Counted from the first letter of the stretch, positions 19,392 through 31,413 are shown. The stretch: 64,000 nt of DNA from Pseudomonas fluorescens (GCF_019212185.1 NZ_CP078138.1:4818501-4882500); one strand, 5' to 3'. Notes: generated by a model not told the origin, from the letters alone. A program made the numbers and translations.

Positions 19392-20081
19392 TCACCCGGC
19401 GATATCGCGAATGGCGATCTCGCTCATGATGCGTTCAAGCACCTGATCGATGGACAACTCCGTGGAATCCAGCTGGATCGCGTCGGCCGCCGGCTTGAGC
19501 GGGGCTACAGCGCGCTGGGTGTCGCGCTCATCGCGCACACGGATCTCATCTAGCAGACTCGACAGACTAACATCCTCGCCTTTGCCCTTCAACTGCAAAT
19601 ATCGGCGACGAGCCCGCTCCTCGGCGCTGGCGGTCAGGAAAATCTTCAACGGCGCATCGGGAAACACCACGGTGCCCATGTCGCGACCGTCAGCCACCAG
19701 GCCCGGAAACTCCTGAAAGGCGCGCTGGCGTTGCAACAGCGCGTCACGCACCGCAGGCAGCGCAGCAATCTGCGAAGCGCCGGCACCGGCGCTTTCGGTA
19801 CGAATAGCATCGCTGACTTCATCACCTTCAAGGATGATCCGCTGCAGTTGACCGTCCGTCGCCGCGATGAATTGCACATCCAGATGCGCGGCAAGTTTTG
19901 TCAGCAACTCTTCATTGGTCAGGTCGACACCATGATTGCGTGCAGCGAATGCCAGCAGCCGATACAGCGCTCCGGAATCCAGCAGATTCCAGCTCAGGCG
20001 CCTGGCGAGCATGCCGGCAATAGTACCTTTGCCAGACCCGCTAGGGCCGTCGATGGTGATAACGGGAGCAATGCTTTTCAC
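19392..20081 (-). CDS. cmk: Cytidylate kinase
   Basis: A 229-residue nucleoside monophosphate kinase phosphorylating CMP and dCMP. The P-loop GPSGSGKGT is near residue 11, followed by [20 protein letters not shown] and the lid region RARRRY. The start is GTG 20081, giving the typical [15 protein letters not shown] beginning and a four-base overlap (GTGA) with the upstream tyrA-aroA stop; the longer frame to 20165 is inside aroA. It lies between aroA and rpsA, a widely conserved arrangement. Confidence 0.96.
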   Translation of the reverse strand: MKSIAPVITIDGPSGSGKGTIAGMLARRLSWNLLDSGALYRLLAFAARNHGVDLTNEELLTKLAAHLDVQFIAATDGQLQRIILEGDEVSDAIRTESAGAGASQIAALPAVRDALLQRQRAFQEFPGLVADGRDMGTVVFPDAPLKIFLTASAEERARRRYLQLKGKGEDVSLSSLLDEIRVRDERDTQRAVAPLKPAADAIQLDSTELSIDQVLERIMSEIAIRDIAG

Positions 20082-22321
20082 GACTGAGCCTCTTCGGCAA
20101 CACGGATACCGACCTGCGCGCACAACGCCAGGAAGTTCGGGAAGGATGTCGCGACGTTGGCGCAATCATGGATGCGGATCGGCGCATTAGCCCGCAACGA
20201 AGCGACGCTGAATGCCATGGCGATTCGGTGGTCACCGTGACCATGGACTTCGCCGCCGCCGATCTGGCCGCCATCAATGATGATGCCATCGGCAGTAGGC
20301 TCGCATTTCACGCCCAACGCCAGAAGACCATCGGCCATGACCTGGATGCGATCGGATTCCTTGACCCGCAGCTCTTCGGCACCGCGCAGGATGGTCCGGC
20401 CTTCAGCACAGGCTGCGGCGACGAACAATACTGGGAACTCGTCGATCGCCAGCGGTACCAATTCCTCGGGAATCTCGATGCCCTTGAGCTTGGCCGCGCG
20501 CACTCGCAGGTCCGCAACCGGCTCACCGCCGACTTCACGCTGGTTTTCCAGGGTAATGTCGGCGCCCATCAGGCGCAGGATATCGATAACGCCGGTACGG
20601 GTCGGGTTGATGCCAACGTGCTCAAGCACCAGCTCGGAACCCTCGGCAATCGACGCCGCCACCAGGAAGAATGCCGAAGAAGAAATATCACCCGGCACTT
20701 CAATGTGGGTAGCGGTCAGTTTATGGCCAGACTCGACCGAGGCGGTTGCGCCCTCGACGCTGACCGGGTAACCGAAACCACGCAGCATACGCTCGGTATG
20801 ATCTCGGGTAGGCGCCGGCTCGGTCACGGTGGTTTTACCTTCCGCGTACAAACCCGCCAGTAACAGGCAGGACTTAACCTGGGCACTGGCCATTGGCATG
20901 GTGTAGGTCAGGCCCTTGAGTGCATGACCACCGCGAATGATCATCGGTGGACGGCCGTCGGCGGCGGTTTCGATCACTGCACCCATTTCACGCAGCGGGT
21001 TCGCCACGCGATTCATTGGACGCTTGGACAGCGACGCGTCGCCAGTCAAGGTGCTATCGAAGCTCTGTGCGGCCAGCAGGCCGGACAGCAAACGCATCGA
21101 AGTACCGGAGTTGCCCAGGTAGATAGGGCCTGGCGCCGGTTTCAAGCCATGCAGACCCACACCATGAATAGTCACGCGACCATGGTGCGGACCCTCGATG
21201 ACCACGCCCATGTCGCGGAAGGCTTGTAGGGTTGCCAGGGCATCTTCGCCCTCGAGGAAGCCTTCGACTTCGGTAACACCTTCAGCCAGCGAGCCGAGCA
21301 TGATCGAGCGATGGGAAATCGATTTGTCACCTGGTACGCGAATCCGACCGGACAAGCGGCCACCAGGTTGAGCCAGGAAAATCAGATCGTTGGAATTCAT
21401 AGCGTCCACATAGGCCCGGCGGGCAAGGATTTTACTGAAATGCTCGCGGGCAACCCGGGCGCGCGTGAACACGCCCAATAATTGGTGCCCATCCCCTGCA
21501 TCGACCGCGTCGCGCAAGGCGTCGAGGTCGCTGCGAAATGTATCGAGTGTGCGCAGGACAGCTTCGCGATTAGCGAGGAAGATGTCGTGCCACATGACCG
21601 GGTCGCTTCCGGCGATTCTTGTGAAATCACGGAAACCGCCCGCAGCGTAACGGAAGATCTCGAGATTTTCATTGCGCTTGGCCAGCGAATCAACAAGACC
21701 AAAGGCCAGCAAGTGCGGCAAATGGCTGGTAGCCGCCAGCACTTCATCGTGGCGCTCCACCTGCATGTGCTCGACATCGGCACCCAACTCGCGCCACAGC
21801 CGATCCACCACGGCCAGCGCCGCAGGATCGGTCTGCTCCAGCGGCGTGAGAATCACCTTGTGCCGACGGAACAGCTCGGTGTTGGAAGCCTCCACCCCAC
21901 TCTGCTCGGAGCCGGCGATGGGATGCCCTGGCACGAAACGCGCTGGCATGCCGCCAAAAGCACGGGTCGCAGCGCGTACCACATTACCTTTGGCACTACC
22001 GACGTCGGTGAGGATCGCCGACCCGAGGTCCATGCCAGCCAGGATCGCCAGCAGTTTTTCCATCGCCAGGATCGGCACTGCCAACTGAATGACATCAGCC
22101 CCCACACAGGCGCTGGCCAAGTCATCCTCGCAACGATCGACCACTCCCAACTCAACCGCGAGCTTGCGCGATTGCGGATCCAGATCGACGCCGACCACTT
22201 CCCGGCACAAGCCGCTTTCACGCAACCCCTTGGCGAACGACCCACCGATCAAGCCCAGGCCGACCACCACCAGGCGGCCGACCACAGGTACGACAGGTGC
22301 CACGGCAATCACATCAACCAC
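20078..22321 (-). CDS. aroA: Fused prephenate dehydrogenase / EPSP synthase (TyrA-AroA)
   Basis: A 747-residue bifunctional protein. Residues about 1-305 are prephenate dehydrogenase (tyrosine branch), with the NAD motif [12 protein letters not shown] near residue 17 and [10 protein letters not shown]. From about residue 308 an entire 3-phosphoshikimate 1-carboxyvinyltransferase follows: GDKSISHRS near residue 330, [13 protein letters not shown] near 400, and the C-terminal DHRIAMAF. This fusion is known in Pseudomonas. The start is GTG 22321, overlapping hisC by 8 bases; nearby in-frame GTGs (22312, 22303) are alternatives. It links steps before and after chorismate in one chain, in the same operon as pheA and hisC. 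Confidence 0.95.
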   Translation of the reverse strand: MVDVIAVAPVVPVVGRLVVVGLGLIGGSFAKGLRESGLCREVVGVDLDPQSRKLAVELGVVDRCEDDLASACVGADVIQLAVPILAMEKLLAILAGMDLGSAILTDVGSAKGNVVRAATRAFGGMPARFVPGHPIAGSEQSGVEASNTELFRRHKVILTPLEQTDPAALAVVDRLWRELGADVEHMQVERHDEVLAATSHLPHLLAFGLVDSLAKRNENLEIFRYAAGGFRDFTRIAGSDPVMWHDIFLANREAVLRTLDTFRSDLDALRDAVDAGDGHQLLGVFTRARVAREHFSKILARRAYVDAMNSNDLIFLAQPGGRLSGRIRVPGDKSISHRSIMLGSLAEGVTEVEGFLEGEDALATLQAFRDMGVVIEGPHHGRVTIHGVGLHGLKPAPGPIYLGNSGTSMRLLSGLLAAQSFDSTLTGDASLSKRPMNRVANPLREMGAVIETAADGRPPMIIRGGHALKGLTYTMPMASAQVKSCLLLAGLYAEGKTTVTEPAPTRDHTERMLRGFGYPVSVEGATASVESGHKLTATHIEVPGDISSSAFFLVAASIAEGSELVLEHVGINPTRTGVIDILRLMGADITLENQREVGGEPVADLRVRAAKLKGIEIPEELVPLAIDEFPVLFVAAACAEGRTILRGAEELRVKESDRIQVMADGLLALGVKCEPTADGIIIDGGQIGGGEVHGHGDHRIAMAFSVASLRANAPIRIHDCANVATSFPNFLALCAQVGIRVAEEAQS

Positions 22322-23426
22322 GTGCCAGAACCTTGCTCAACGCCTCGAGGAAGCGTGTGTTTTCTGCCGGCAGGCCGATGGTGACGCGCAAGTGGTTCGG
22401 CATACCGTAGTTGGCCACCGGACGCACGATCACCCCTTCACGCAACAGCCCCTGGAAGATAGGCGCAGCCACCTGCCCCAGATCCACACAGAGGAAATTG
22501 CCTCGCGACGGAATCCAGCTCAACCCCAATGCACGAAAGCCCGCTTCCAACTGCTGCATGCCGGCATCGTTCAGACGGCGGCTTTCAGCCAGGTACTCTT
22601 CGTCTTTCAAAGCTGCGCAGGCTGCGGCCAATGCCAGGCTATTGACGTTGAACGGCTGGCGTACACGGTTCAGCACATCCGCGACCACCGCTGTCGACAA
22701 GCCATAACCCACGCGCAGCGCTGCCAGGCCATAGGCCTTGGAGAAGGTACGCGACACCAGCAGGTTCGGGTACGCGGCGAGGAAGTCCAGGCCGTCCGGC
22801 AAATCACTGCCCTCGGCATACTCGATGTACGCCTCGTCCAGAACTACCAGTACACCCTCAGGCACGTCCTGCAGGAACTCATCCAGCGCTTCGGCACTGA
22901 ACCAAGTCCCGGTCGGGTTGTTCGGGTTGGCGATGAATACCACGCGGGTATTGCTATCGATCGCCTGCAGCATGGCCGCCAGGTCGTGCCCCCAGTCTTT
23001 CGCCGGGATCACGCGCGCGTCGGCACCGACCGCCTGGGTGACAATCGGATAAACGGCAAACGCGTGCTCGCTGAACACCGCGTTCAAGCCCGGAGCCAGG
23101 TAGGCACGCGCCACCAACTCGAGGATGTCGTTGGAGCCATTGCCCAAGGTCACCTGATTAAGGTCGACCCGGCACTGCTCGGCCAGCAGGCTCTTGAGCG
23201 CGAAGCCGTTGCCATCCGGGTAACGGGTCAGCTCGGCCAGCTCTTCACGGATCGCCGCCAGAGCCCTGGGACTGGCGCCCAGCGGGTTTTCGTTGCTCGC
23301 CAGCTTGACGATGCTGGCCGGCTCCAGATCCAGCTCACGGGCCAGTTCGTCCACGGGCTTGCCCGGAACGTAAGGCGAAAGTTGTTGCACGCCCGGCTGC
23401 GCCAGGGCGAGGAAGTCGCCGCTCAT
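22314..23426 (-). CDS. hisC: Histidinol-phosphate / aromatic aminotransferase
   Basis: A 370-residue class I/II PLP aminotransferase. The catalytic lysine lies in SRTFSKAYGLAALRVGYG near residue 224; the motif NPNNPTGTWF and the C-terminal region RPVANYGMPNHLRVTIG bind substrate. HisC makes histidinol phosphate in histidine synthesis; the copy beside pheA and tyrA-aroA in Pseudomonas is commonly hisC2 and can also serve phenylalanine and tyrosine transamination, which fits this operon. The start ATG 23426 lies 11 bases after the pheA stop. Confidence 0.93.
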   Translation of the reverse strand: MSGDFLALAQPGVQQLSPYVPGKPVDELARELDLEPASIVKLASNENPLGASPRALAAIREELAELTRYPDGNGFALKSLLAEQCRVDLNQVTLGNGSNDILELVARAYLAPGLNAVFSEHAFAVYPIVTQAVGADARVIPAKDWGHDLAAMLQAIDSNTRVVFIANPNNPTGTWFSAEALDEFLQDVPEGVLVVLDEAYIEYAEGSDLPDGLDFLAAYPNLLVSRTFSKAYGLAALRVGYGLSTAVVADVLNRVRQPFNVNSLALAAACAALKDEEYLAESRRLNDAGMQQLEAGFRALGLSWIPSRGNFLCVDLGQVAAPIFQGLLREGVIVRPVANYGMPNHLRVTIGLPAENTRFLEALSKVLARG

Positions 23427-23437
23427 TGTCTATGCCC

Positions 23438-24532
23438 TTAGAGAACTGCTTTCGGGTAGGAACCCAGCACTTTGAGTGCCACTGCTTCCTGACTGATTTT
23501 TTCCAGCACACCTTTTACCAGCGGATCACGGTGGTGGCCGACGAAATCGATGAAGAACACATAGGTCCACTTGCCACTGCGCGACGGACGAGTCTCGATA
23601 CGCGTCAGGTCGATCCCGTTATCGTGGAATGGCACCAGCAACTCATGCAGCGCACCCGGCTTGTTGCTCATCGACACAATGATCGACGTCTTGTCGTCAC
23701 CGGTCGGCGGCACTTCCTGGTTACCGATCATCAGGAACCGCGTGGAGTTGTCCGGACGGTCCTCGATTTTCTCGGCCAGGCGGGTCAAGCCATACAGGCC
23801 GGCAGCCATGTCGCCGGCAATCGCTGCCGAGTTCCACTCACCCTTGACCCGCTTGGCCGCCTCGGCATTGCTCGACACGGCAACACGCTCGACGTTCGGG
23901 TAATGGGCATCCAGCCACTTACGGCACTGGGCCAGAGACTGGGCGTGGGAGTAAATGCGGCTGATGCTGTCAGTTTTGGTGTTTTCACCGACCAGCAGGT
24001 GGTGGTGGATCCGCAACTCGACTTCGCCACAGATGACCATGTCGTGCTCGAGGAAACTGTCCAGGGTGTGGTTGACCGCGCCTTCAGTGGAGTTTTCCAC
24101 CGGCACAACACCAAAATTCACCGCGCCCGCCGCCACTTCGCGGAACACCTCGTCGATGGCTGCCATCGGCTTGCTGATCACCGCGTGACCGAAATGTTTC
24201 ATCGCCGCCGCCTGGGTGAACGTACCCTCAGGGCCGAGGTAAGCCACTTTCAGCGGCTGCTCGAGCGCCAGGCAAGAAGACATGATTTCGCGGAACAAAC
24301 GCGCCATCTCTTCGTTGCCCAGCGGCCCCTGGTTACGCTCCATCACGCGCTTGAGCACCTGAGCTTCACGCTCGGGACGGTAGAACACTGGCACTTCGCC
24401 TTCGGCCAGCGAGGCCATCTTTACCCGCGCGACTTCCTGGGCGCAACGTGCACGCTCACTGATCAGCTCCAGGACTTTAGTGTCCAGGGCATCAATGCGA
24501 ACGCGCAGTGCCTTGAGTTCTTGCTCAGACAT
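23438..24532 (-). CDS. pheA: Bifunctional chorismate mutase / prephenate dehydratase (P-protein)
   Basis: A 364-residue fusion catalysing two consecutive steps to phenylpyruvate. Residues about 1-90 are an AroQ-type chorismate mutase; residues about 95-270 are prephenate dehydratase with the conserved NSTRFLMIG and AYLGPEGTFTQ; the C-terminal ACT domain (about 280-360; includes NKPGALHELL and ETRPSR) is the site of phenylalanine feedback. Its ATG overlaps the serC stop by one base (TAATG), so the genes are translationally coupled. Confidence 0.97.
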   Translation of the reverse strand: MSEQELKALRVRIDALDTKVLELISERARCAQEVARVKMASLAEGEVPVFYRPEREAQVLKRVMERNQGPLGNEEMARLFREIMSSCLALEQPLKVAYLGPEGTFTQAAAMKHFGHAVISKPMAAIDEVFREVAAGAVNFGVVPVENSTEGAVNHTLDSFLEHDMVICGEVELRIHHHLLVGENTKTDSISRIYSHAQSLAQCRKWLDAHYPNVERVAVSSNAEAAKRVKGEWNSAAIAGDMAAGLYGLTRLAEKIEDRPDNSTRFLMIGNQEVPPTGDDKTSIIVSMSNKPGALHELLVPFHDNGIDLTRIETRPSRSGKWTYVFFIDFVGHHRDPLVKGVLEKISQEAVALKVLGSYPKAVL

Positions 24533-25617
24533 TAGCCATGTTCCTTCTCGAACTCTGCCATGTACGAAACCAGCGCGTTGACACCATGGATGTCGACGGC
24601 GTTGTAGATAGAGGCACGCATGCCGCCGACCGAACGGTGACCCTTGAGGTTGAGCAGCCCGCGCGCCTCGGCACCGACCAGGAACGGCTTGTCCAGGCGA
24701 TCATCGGCCAGGCGGAACGGCACGTTCATCCACGAGCGATCGGACTTGTTGATCGGGTTGTTGTACAGGCCACTGGCGTCGATGAAGTCGTACAGGGTGC
24801 GCTGCTTGACGTCGTTGAGCTTGCCGATGGCTTCGACACCCCCCTGCTCTTTCAACCACTCGAAGACCAGCCCCGAGAGGTACCAGGCCAGGGTCGGCGG
24901 GGTGTTGTACATCGAGCCATTATCGGCTGCTACCTTGTAGTCGAGCATGGTTGGGCACAGCGAGCGCGCCTTGCCCAGCAGGTCTTCGCGAATGATGTTG
25001 ACGACGATGCCGCTCGGGCCGATGTTTTTCTGCGCACCGGCGTAGATCATGCCGAAACGCGAAATATCCACAGGACGCGAGAGAATGTCGGAAGACATGT
25101 CGGCCACTAGCGGCACATCGCCGACTTCCGGAATCCACTGAAACTCAAGACCGCCAATGGTTTCGTTCGGCGCGTAGTGAACGTAGGCCGCGTCCTTGGA
25201 CAACTTCCACTCGTTCTGGCCGGGAATGGCGAAGTAATCGTAAGGCTTGGCGGTCGCGGCAACATTGACGTGGCCGTAGCGCGAGGCTTCTTCAATGGCT
25301 TTCTGCGACCAGATACCGGTGTCGATATAGTCGGCGCTGCCATTTTCCGGCAACAGGTTCAGCGGAATCTGGGCAAATTGCTGGCTGGCGCCGCCCTGCA
25401 GAAACAGCACTTTATAGTTCGAGGGGATATTCAGCAGATCACGCAGATCCTGCTCGGCCTTGGTCGCAATGGACACGAACTCATCGCTGCGATGGCTCAT
25501 TTCCATGACCGAAAGGCCCTTGCCGTGCCAGTCGAGGAGTTCACCCTGGGCGCGCTTCAGGACAGCTTCGGGAAGCGCCGCAGGACCGGCACAGAAGTTA
25601 TAGGCTCTCTTGCTCAC
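24532..25617 (-). CDS. serC: Phosphoserine aminotransferase
   Basis: A 361-residue class V PLP aminotransferase producing 3-phosphoserine (serine) and acting in the PLP pathway on 4-phosphohydroxythreonine. The opening [16 protein letters not shown] is diagnostic, and the PLP lysine lies in [14 protein letters not shown]. The start is GTG 25617, matching family N termini (VSKRAYNF) with a GAGAGTGG site; the frame open to 25659 has no similarity. It heads the serC-pheA-hisC-tyrA/aroA-cmk series, which is tightly spaced and probably one transcript. Confidence 0.96.
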   Translation of the reverse strand: MSKRAYNFCAGPAALPEAVLKRAQGELLDWHGKGLSVMEMSHRSDEFVSIATKAEQDLRDLLNIPSNYKVLFLQGGASQQFAQIPLNLLPENGSADYIDTGIWSQKAIEEASRYGHVNVAATAKPYDYFAIPGQNEWKLSKDAAYVHYAPNETIGGLEFQWIPEVGDVPLVADMSSDILSRPVDISRFGMIYAGAQKNIGPSGIVVNIIREDLLGKARSLCPTMLDYKVAADNGSMYNTPPTLAWYLSGLVFEWLKEQGGVEAIGKLNDVKQRTLYDFIDASGLYNNPINKSDRSWMNVPFRLADDRLDKPFLVGAEARGLLNLKGHRSVGGMRASIYNAVDIHGVNALVSYMAEFEKEHG

Positions 25618-25663
25618 ATCCACTCTCGCTCTGATTTGGTGGTATCTACATTCAATCAACCCT

Positions 25664-25763
25664 TGTAGGAGCGAGCTTGCTCGCGAGAAACCTGAGGACG
25701 CTGCGCGATACCAGAATTCCCGCGTTATCGTTGTCGTCCATCGCGAGCAAGCTCGCTCCTACA
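25664..25763. repeat. REP doublet (REPIN) between gyrA and serC
   Basis: Two copies of a 23-base REP sequence, in inverted orientation (25664-25686 and 25741-25763), face each other across 54 bases. Each carries the core GGAGCGAGCTTGCTCGC, itself palindromic. Such doublets are mobile extragenic elements spread by RAYT transposases in Pseudomonas. Its position downstream of gyrA may also affect 3' end stability. Confidence 0.92.
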
Positions 25764-25830
25764 GGGGCAAAAAATTCAAAAGGGATAAACAACAAGGGGG
25801 CGAATTCTCATCCGCCCCCTGCTTGCCTGT

Positions 25831-28485
25831 TTATTCCTGCGGCTCTTCGTCAGCGGCGGCGTCGAGCTGCTGGTCCTCGGCAAGATCGTCAATCACGATC
25901 TCGCCCTCGAACACTGCACCCTCTTCACCTTCCAGCTCTTCACCTTCGACTTCCGACGGCTCCTGTACCCGCTCAAGGCCTACCAGCGTTTCGTCGCTGG
26001 CCAGCTTAATCAGGGTCACGCCCTGGGTGTTACGACCCAGGCTGGAAACTTCGTCGACACGGGTACGAACCAGAGTGCCCTGGTCGGAAATCAGCATGAT
26101 TTCCTCGCCGTCGAGCACCTGCACCGCACCGACCAGACGGCCGTTACGGTCGTTGCTGACCATGGCAATAACACCCTGGCCGCCACGCTTGTACTCCGGG
26201 AACTCGGTGATGGCGGTACGCTTGCCGTAACCACGCGCCGAAGCGGTGAGGATCTGACTACCTTCTTCCGGGATCAGCATGGAAATCAGCTTCTGGCCTT
26301 CCGGCAGGCGCATGCCGCGAACACCACGAGCAGTACGGCCCATGGCGCGTACGTCGGATTCCTTGAAGCGAGTTACCTTGCCACCGTCGGAGAACAGCAT
26401 GACTTCACGCTCGCCATCGGTGATGGCTGCAGAGATCAGCACGTCGCCTTCGTCCAGTTCCAACGCGATCAGACCAACGCTGCGCTGACGGCTAAAGGAT
26501 TCCAGCGGGGTCTTCTTCACGGTGCCGTTGGCGGTGGCCATGAAGATGAAGTGACCTTCGGTGTACTCCTCGACCGGCAGCATGGTGGTGATGTACTCAC
26601 CATCATCCAGTGGCAACAGGTTGACCAGCGGACGACCACGGGCAGCGCGGGACGCTTCCGGGATTTCGTAGGTTTTCAGCCAGTAAACCTTGCCCTTGCT
26701 GGAGAACAGCAGCAGCGTGGTGTGGCTGTTGGCAACCAGCAGGTGGGCGATGTAGTCCTCATCCTTGACGCCGGTAGCCGATTTGCCTTTACCGCCACGA
26801 CGCTGGGCCTGGTACGCAGCCAGCGGCTGGGTCTTGGCATAGCCGCCATGGGAAATGGTCACGACGCGCTCTTCTTCCGGGATCATGTCACCCAGGGTCA
26901 GGTCCAGGCGGGCATCGAGGATCTCGGTGCGACGCACATCGCCGTACTCGGCACGGATCACTTCCAGCTCTTCGCGGATCACTTCCATCAGGCGCGTGGC
27001 GCTATTGAGGATGCGGATCAGCTCGCCGATCTGGTTGAGGATTTCCTGGTACTCGGCCAGCAGCTTCTCGTGCTCCAGGCCGGTCAGGCGGTGCAGACGC
27101 AGCTCCAGAATGGCTTGCGCCTGCTCTGGTGAGAGGAAGTACTTGCCGTCGCGCAGACCGTATTGCGGATCGAGGTTTTCCGGACGGCAGGAATCGGCGC
27201 CGGCACGCTCCACCATCGCAACGACGGCCGAGGATTCCCAAGGCGTGCTGACCAGCGCTTCCTTGGCTTCCGACGGCGTTGGCGAGGCCTTGATCAGGGC
27301 GATGACCGGGTCGATGTTCGACAGGGCAACCGCTTGACCTTCAAGGATGTGACCGCGTTCACGCGCCTTGCGCAGTTCGAACACGGTACGGCGGGTCACC
27401 ACTTCGCGACGGTGACGGACGAAGGCTTCCAGCAGATCCTTGAGGTTGAGGATCCGTGGACGGCCGTCGATCAGCGCAACGATGTTGATACCGAACACCG
27501 CTTGCAGTTGGGTCTGCGCGTAGAGGTTGTTGAGGATGACCTCAGGCACTTCGCCGCGACGCAACTCGATCACGACGCGCATGCCGTCCTTGTCGGACTC
27601 GTCGCGCAGCTCAGTGATACCTTCGAGCTTCTTCTCTTTAACCAGCTCGGCGATCTTCTCGATCAGGCGCGCCTTGTTCAACTGGTAAGGAAGTTCGGTG
27701 ATGACGATCTGCTGGCGACCGCCGACCTTGTCGATGTCCTCGATGGTCGAGCGAGCACGCATGTAAATGCGGCCGCGACCGGTACGGTAGGCCTCGATGA
27801 TGCCGGCACGACCGTTGATGATCGCAGCAGTCGGGAAGTCCGGACCGGGAATGTATTGCATCAGCTCGTCGACAGTCAGCTCGGGATTGTCGATGAGCGC
27901 CAGGCAACCGTCGATCACTTCACCGAGGTTGTGTGGCGGGATGTTGGTCGCCATGCCCACGGCGATACCGCTGGAGCCGTTGACCAGCAGGTTCGGAATA
28001 CGGGTCGGCATGACCGCCGGGATCATTTCTGTGCCGTCGTAGTTCGGCACCCAGTCCACGGTTTCCTTGTGCAGGTCAGCCAGCAGCTCATGCGCCAGCT
28101 TGGTCATGCGCACTTCGGTGTATCGCATCGCCGCGGCGTTGTCGCCGTCGACCGAACCGAAGTTGCCCTGGCCGTCGACCAGCAGGTAACGCAGCGAGAA
28201 TGGCTGCGCCATACGAACGATGGTGTCGTACACCGCGGTATCACCGTGCGGGTGATACTTACCGATCACGTCACCGACTACACGGGCAGATTTCTTGTAC
28301 GGCTTGTTGAAGTCGTTACCCAGCTCGCTCATCGCGAACAGCACTCGCCGATGCACGGGCTTCAAGCCATCGCGCGCATCAGGCAGTGCCCGCCCGACAA
28401 TTACGCTCATTGCGTAGTCGAGGTAGGACTGCTTCAGCTCGTCTTCGATATTGACCGGTAGGATTTCTTTGGCCAGTTCGCCCAT
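25831..28485 (-). CDS. gyrA: DNA gyrase subunit A
   Basis: An 884-residue type II topoisomerase subunit that cuts and rejoins DNA, with GyrB, to introduce negative supercoils. The catalytic tyrosine is Tyr122 in [10 protein letters not shown]. The quinolone-resistance region [10 protein letters not shown] has Thr83 and Asp87, the Pseudomonas wild-type state. The C-terminal beta-pinwheel has six blades and the GyrA box QRRGGKGKS, followed by an acidic tail of about 45 residues. ATG 28485 follows AAAAGGAATC and matches the family start [11 protein letters not shown]; the longer frame to 28581 is leader sequence. Confidence 0.97.
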   Translation of the reverse strand: MGELAKEILPVNIEDELKQSYLDYAMSVIVGRALPDARDGLKPVHRRVLFAMSELGNDFNKPYKKSARVVGDVIGKYHPHGDTAVYDTIVRMAQPFSLRYLLVDGQGNFGSVDGDNAAAMRYTEVRMTKLAHELLADLHKETVDWVPNYDGTEMIPAVMPTRIPNLLVNGSSGIAVGMATNIPPHNLGEVIDGCLALIDNPELTVDELMQYIPGPDFPTAAIINGRAGIIEAYRTGRGRIYMRARSTIEDIDKVGGRQQIVITELPYQLNKARLIEKIAELVKEKKLEGITELRDESDKDGMRVVIELRRGEVPEVILNNLYAQTQLQAVFGINIVALIDGRPRILNLKDLLEAFVRHRREVVTRRTVFELRKARERGHILEGQAVALSNIDPVIALIKASPTPSEAKEALVSTPWESSAVVAMVERAGADSCRPENLDPQYGLRDGKYFLSPEQAQAILELRLHRLTGLEHEKLLAEYQEILNQIGELIRILNSATRLMEVIREELEVIRAEYGDVRRTEILDARLDLTLGDMIPEEERVVTISHGGYAKTQPLAAYQAQRRGGKGKSATGVKDEDYIAHLLVANSHTTLLLFSSKGKVYWLKTYEIPEASRAARGRPLVNLLPLDDGEYITTMLPVEEYTEGHFIFMATANGTVKKTPLESFSRQRSVGLIALELDEGDVLISAAITDGEREVMLFSDGGKVTRFKESDVRAMGRTARGVRGMRLPEGQKLISMLIPEEGSQILTASARGYGKRTAITEFPEYKRGGQGVIAMVSNDRNGRLVGAVQVLDGEEIMLISDQGTLVRTRVDEVSSLGRNTQGVTLIKLASDETLVGLERVQEPSEVEGEELEGEEGAVFEGEIVIDDLAEDQQLDAAADEEPQE

Positions 28486-28834
28486 GAGAAGCCTGATTCC
28501 TTTTTCTGGTGAAACTTCGTCAGGACCAACGAAGCTCGTCGCTGCAGGCTGAGTGCCATACATCGACTTACGACAAATCAACGAGTTAAGCCATGGATCT
28601 GCGCAGTGAAGGCATCCCCGCAGGGCTGCCTTGGAAACCGCCGGATGTTATCACAAGAGCCGCCACGCACCTATCCCCCAGATGCGCATGGAGCATAGTT
28701 AGTTGACCGATGACAGGCTTGAGCAAGAGCTGAGGGGCTCTGAGAGGTTTCGCGAGGGGAAACTGTGCCGAAATCGGGCGATTTCATTGCACTTTATGGC
28801 GTCATCGCGGCGGTGCGATGGGGCCCACCCACCC
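28486..28834 (-). promoter_or_regulatory. gyrA upstream region with a leader hairpin
   Basis: These 349 bases between mtnA and gyrA (both leftward) contain no gene. A hairpin with arms AAGGCA/TGCCTT plus an inner CCC/GGG stem lies at 28609-28632, about 125 bases upstream of the gyrA start. A weaker palindrome (GAAATCG/CGATTTC, around 28769-28784) follows the mtnA stop and may be part of its 3' end. A promoter is expected here but I could not fix -35/-10 boxes. Confidence 0.35.
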
Positions 28835-29911
28835 TCAATGCAACCGCTTGCGGCACATCAACTGCGCCATTTTCGCGGTATCTGGCCGCTCGACGATGCC
28901 TTTTTCGGTGACGATCACGTCAATCAGGTCCGCCGGGGTCACATCGAACACGGGATTGAAGACCTCGACATCCGCCCCCACCCGCACGCTGCCGACGGCG
29001 AGCAATTCGTCACCATCGCGCTCTTCCAGCGGAATGTCCTCGCCACTGGCGGTGTGCATATCGATCGTCGAACTCGGCGCCACCACCATGAAACGCACGC
29101 CGTGATGCATGGCATTGACCGCCAGCTGATAGGTACCGATCTTGCTCGCCACATCGCCATTGGCGGCGATCCGGTCGGCACCCACTATGACCCAGGTAAT
29201 ACCCTTGGCCTTGAGGATATGGGCCGCCGCGGAGTCGGCATTCAGGGTCACCGGAATCTCTTCGTTGAGCAGTTCCCATGCAGTCAGCCGCGAGCCCTGC
29301 AGCCAGGGACGGGTTTCATTGACGTAGACGCGCTCGACCATCCCTTCCAGGAACGCCCCGCGAATCACCCCCAGGGCAGTACCGAACCCACCCGTGGCCA
29401 ACGCGCCAGCATTGCAATGGGTCAGGATCGCCTGGGCATTGCCCTGATGCCTGCGGATCACGTCCACACCCAACTGGGCCATGGTCAGGTTGGCTTCGCG
29501 GTCGCTTTCATGGATGGCAACGGCCTCGGCCTCCAGGGTCGCCACCGGATCGGCATTGTCCTTTAGGCGATCCAGTCGATCATGCATACGGTTCAGCGCC
29601 CAGAACAGGTGTGCCGCCGTAGGACGAGCGTCAGCCAGCAGTGCGAAATCTTCTTCCAGCGCCGCGTACCAGTCACTGCCTTCGGCAATCCGCGCGCGCA
29701 CGGCGAGCACCATGCCATAAGCAGCAGCAATGCCGATTGCCGAGGCACCGCGCACCTGCATCGAACGAATGGCCTCAGCCACGCCGGACACGTCGGTGCA
29801 GGCAATCCAGGTCTGCTCGAACGGCAAAACACGCTGGTCCAGCAGGAACAGCGTGCCATCGCGCCAATCGATGGCTTTCACCTTTTCAGTAGCCAACAGT
29901 CGATCGCGCAT
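28835..29911 (-). CDS. mtnA: Methylthioribose-1-phosphate isomerase
   Basis: A 358-residue enzyme of methionine salvage that isomerises methylthioribose 1-phosphate to the ribulose form. It resembles eIF2B-type folds; the active-site motifs [18 protein letters not shown] (catalytic cysteine near residue 165) and [12 protein letters not shown] (catalytic aspartate near residue 245) are visible, as is [13 protein letters not shown] in the N-terminal half. Divergent from mtaD with 108 bases between them, it likely shares a control region with that gene. In P. aeruginosa the same pair feeds salvage through methylthioinosine. Confidence 0.95.
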   Translation of the reverse strand: MRDRLLATEKVKAIDWRDGTLFLLDQRVLPFEQTWIACTDVSGVAEAIRSMQVRGASAIGIAAAYGMVLAVRARIAEGSDWYAALEEDFALLADARPTAAHLFWALNRMHDRLDRLKDNADPVATLEAEAVAIHESDREANLTMAQLGVDVIRRHQGNAQAILTHCNAGALATGGFGTALGVIRGAFLEGMVERVYVNETRPWLQGSRLTAWELLNEEIPVTLNADSAAAHILKAKGITWVIVGADRIAANGDVASKIGTYQLAVNAMHHGVRFMVVAPSSTIDMHTASGEDIPLEERDGDELLAVGSVRVGADVEVFNPVFDVTPADLIDVIVTEKGIVERPDTAKMAQLMCRKRLH

Positions 29912-30019
29912 CCCTTACCCCGTAGCCATGAACAAAAGCCGTCGATTATAGCGATCCCCCCGCGAAGACGCTCGGGTATACTTCGCCATCCTTCATAAAA
30001 GCACTGGACCGAATTCTTG

Positions 30020-31351
30020 ATGCCCACCCCTGTTGCTGCGCTTGACCTTCTCCTGCTGCCGACCTGGCTGGTGCCTGTCGAACCTGCCGGCGTGGTCCTC
30101 AAAGAGCATGGCCTGGGCATTCGCGATGGGCGCATTGCCTTTATCGGCCCGCGCCGCGAAGCACTGAAGCTTGCCGCCAGGGAAATCCGCGAGTTGCCGG
30201 GCACGTTGCTCAGCCCCGGCCTGATCAATGCCCACGGACATGCGGCGATGACGCTGTTTCGCGGTCTGGCCGATGACCTGCCGCTGATGACCTGGCTGGA
30301 GCAGCATATCTGGCCAGCCGAGGGCAAATGGGTCGACGAGGCGTTCGTGCGCGATGGCACCGACCTGGCGATTGCCGAGCAGATCAAAGGCGGCATCAGC
30401 TGTTTTTCGGACATGTATTTCTTCCCGAAAGTTGCCAGTGAGCGGGTGCACAACAGCGGAATTCGAGCACAGATTGCCATTCCAATCCTTGATTTCCCGA
30501 TCCCTGGAGCCAGCAACGCCGACGAAGCGATTCGCCAAGGTGTCGAGCTGTTCGGCGATTTGAAGCACCATCCGCGAATCAAGATCGCCTTCGGCCCTCA
30601 TGCTCCCTATACCGTCGGCGACGAAAACCTGGAAAAAATCCGGGTGATCGCTGAGGAACTGGATGCGCCCATCCACATGCACGTCCACGAAACCGCCTCG
30701 GAGGTGCAACAGGCGGTCGAGCAACACGGCGAACGACCGCTGGAGCGCTTGGCACGGATGGGGCTGCTCGGACCCCGCTTCCAGGCTGTGCACATGACCC
30801 AGATCAGCGATGACGACCTCGGACTGCTGGTAGAAAGCAACAGCAGCGTGATCCACTGTCCGGAATCCAACCTGAAACTGGCCAGCGGCTTCTGCCCGGT
30901 GGAACGCCTTTGGCAGGCCGGCGTCAATGTGGCAATCGGTACCGATGGCGCGGCCAGCAATAACGATCTCGACTTACTCGGCGAAACCCGCACCGCAGCC
31001 CTGCTGGCCAAGGCTGTCGCCGGCTCGGCCGCAGCTCTGGATGCCCATCGCGCGCTGCGCATGGCCACCCTCAACGGCGCCCGCGCGCTCGGCCTGGAAA
31101 GCGAAATCGGCTCGCTGGAAGTCGGCAAGGCGGCCGACCTGGTGTGTTTCGACTTGTCTGGACTGGCTCAACAGCCGATTTACGACCCGGTGTCCCAGCT
31201 CATTTATGCCACTGGCCGCGATTGTGTGAAACACCTGTGGGTCGCTGGCAAGCAATTGCTCGACGACCGGCGCCTGACGCGCCTCGATGAACAACAACTG
31301 TGCGCCACAGCCAATGCCTGGGGCCAGCGCATCAGCGGTCATACCCAATAG
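30020..31351 (+). CDS. mtaD: 5-methylthioadenosine/S-adenosylhomocysteine deaminase
   Basis: A 443-residue amidohydrolase (TRZ/ATZ family). Metal-binding motifs are HGH in [11 protein letters not shown] near residue 75, the histidine of [14 protein letters not shown] near residue 225, and the aspartate in [16 protein letters not shown] near residue 310. Pseudomonas deaminates methylthioadenosine to methylthioinosine before phosphorolysis, and this gene beside mtnA fits that pathway; chlorohydrolase-like substrates are the usual alternative in the family. I used ATG 30020; a TTG one codon upstream is possible. ubiG follows 62 bases downstream. Confidence 0.88.
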   Translation: MPTPVAALDLLLLPTWLVPVEPAGVVLKEHGLGIRDGRIAFIGPRREALKLAAREIRELPGTLLSPGLINAHGHAAMTLFRGLADDLPLMTWLEQHIWPAEGKWVDEAFVRDGTDLAIAEQIKGGISCFSDMYFFPKVASERVHNSGIRAQIAIPILDFPIPGASNADEAIRQGVELFGDLKHHPRIKIAFGPHAPYTVGDENLEKIRVIAEELDAPIHMHVHETASEVQQAVEQHGERPLERLARMGLLGPRFQAVHMTQISDDDLGLLVESNSSVIHCPESNLKLASGFCPVERLWQAGVNVAIGTDGAASNNDLDLLGETRTAALLAKAVAGSAAALDAHRALRMATLNGARALGLESEIGSLEVGKAADLVCFDLSGLAQQPIYDPVSQLIYATGRDCVKHLWVAGKQLLDDRRLTRLDEQQLCATANAWGQRISGHTQ

Positions 31352-31413
31352 AATGGAGCCTTGAGCCGCCCTCAAGGCTGACAGCAGAATTTTTCAGATT
31401 CAGAGGAATATCC

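Noticed and set aside
22089..23441. Plus-strand open frame opposite hisC
   Set aside because: Shadow of hisC, which carries the PLP motif on the minus strand.
28703..29566. Plus-strand open frame of 287 codons opposite mtnA
   Set aside because: Antisense to mtnA, whose active-site motifs are on the minus strand.
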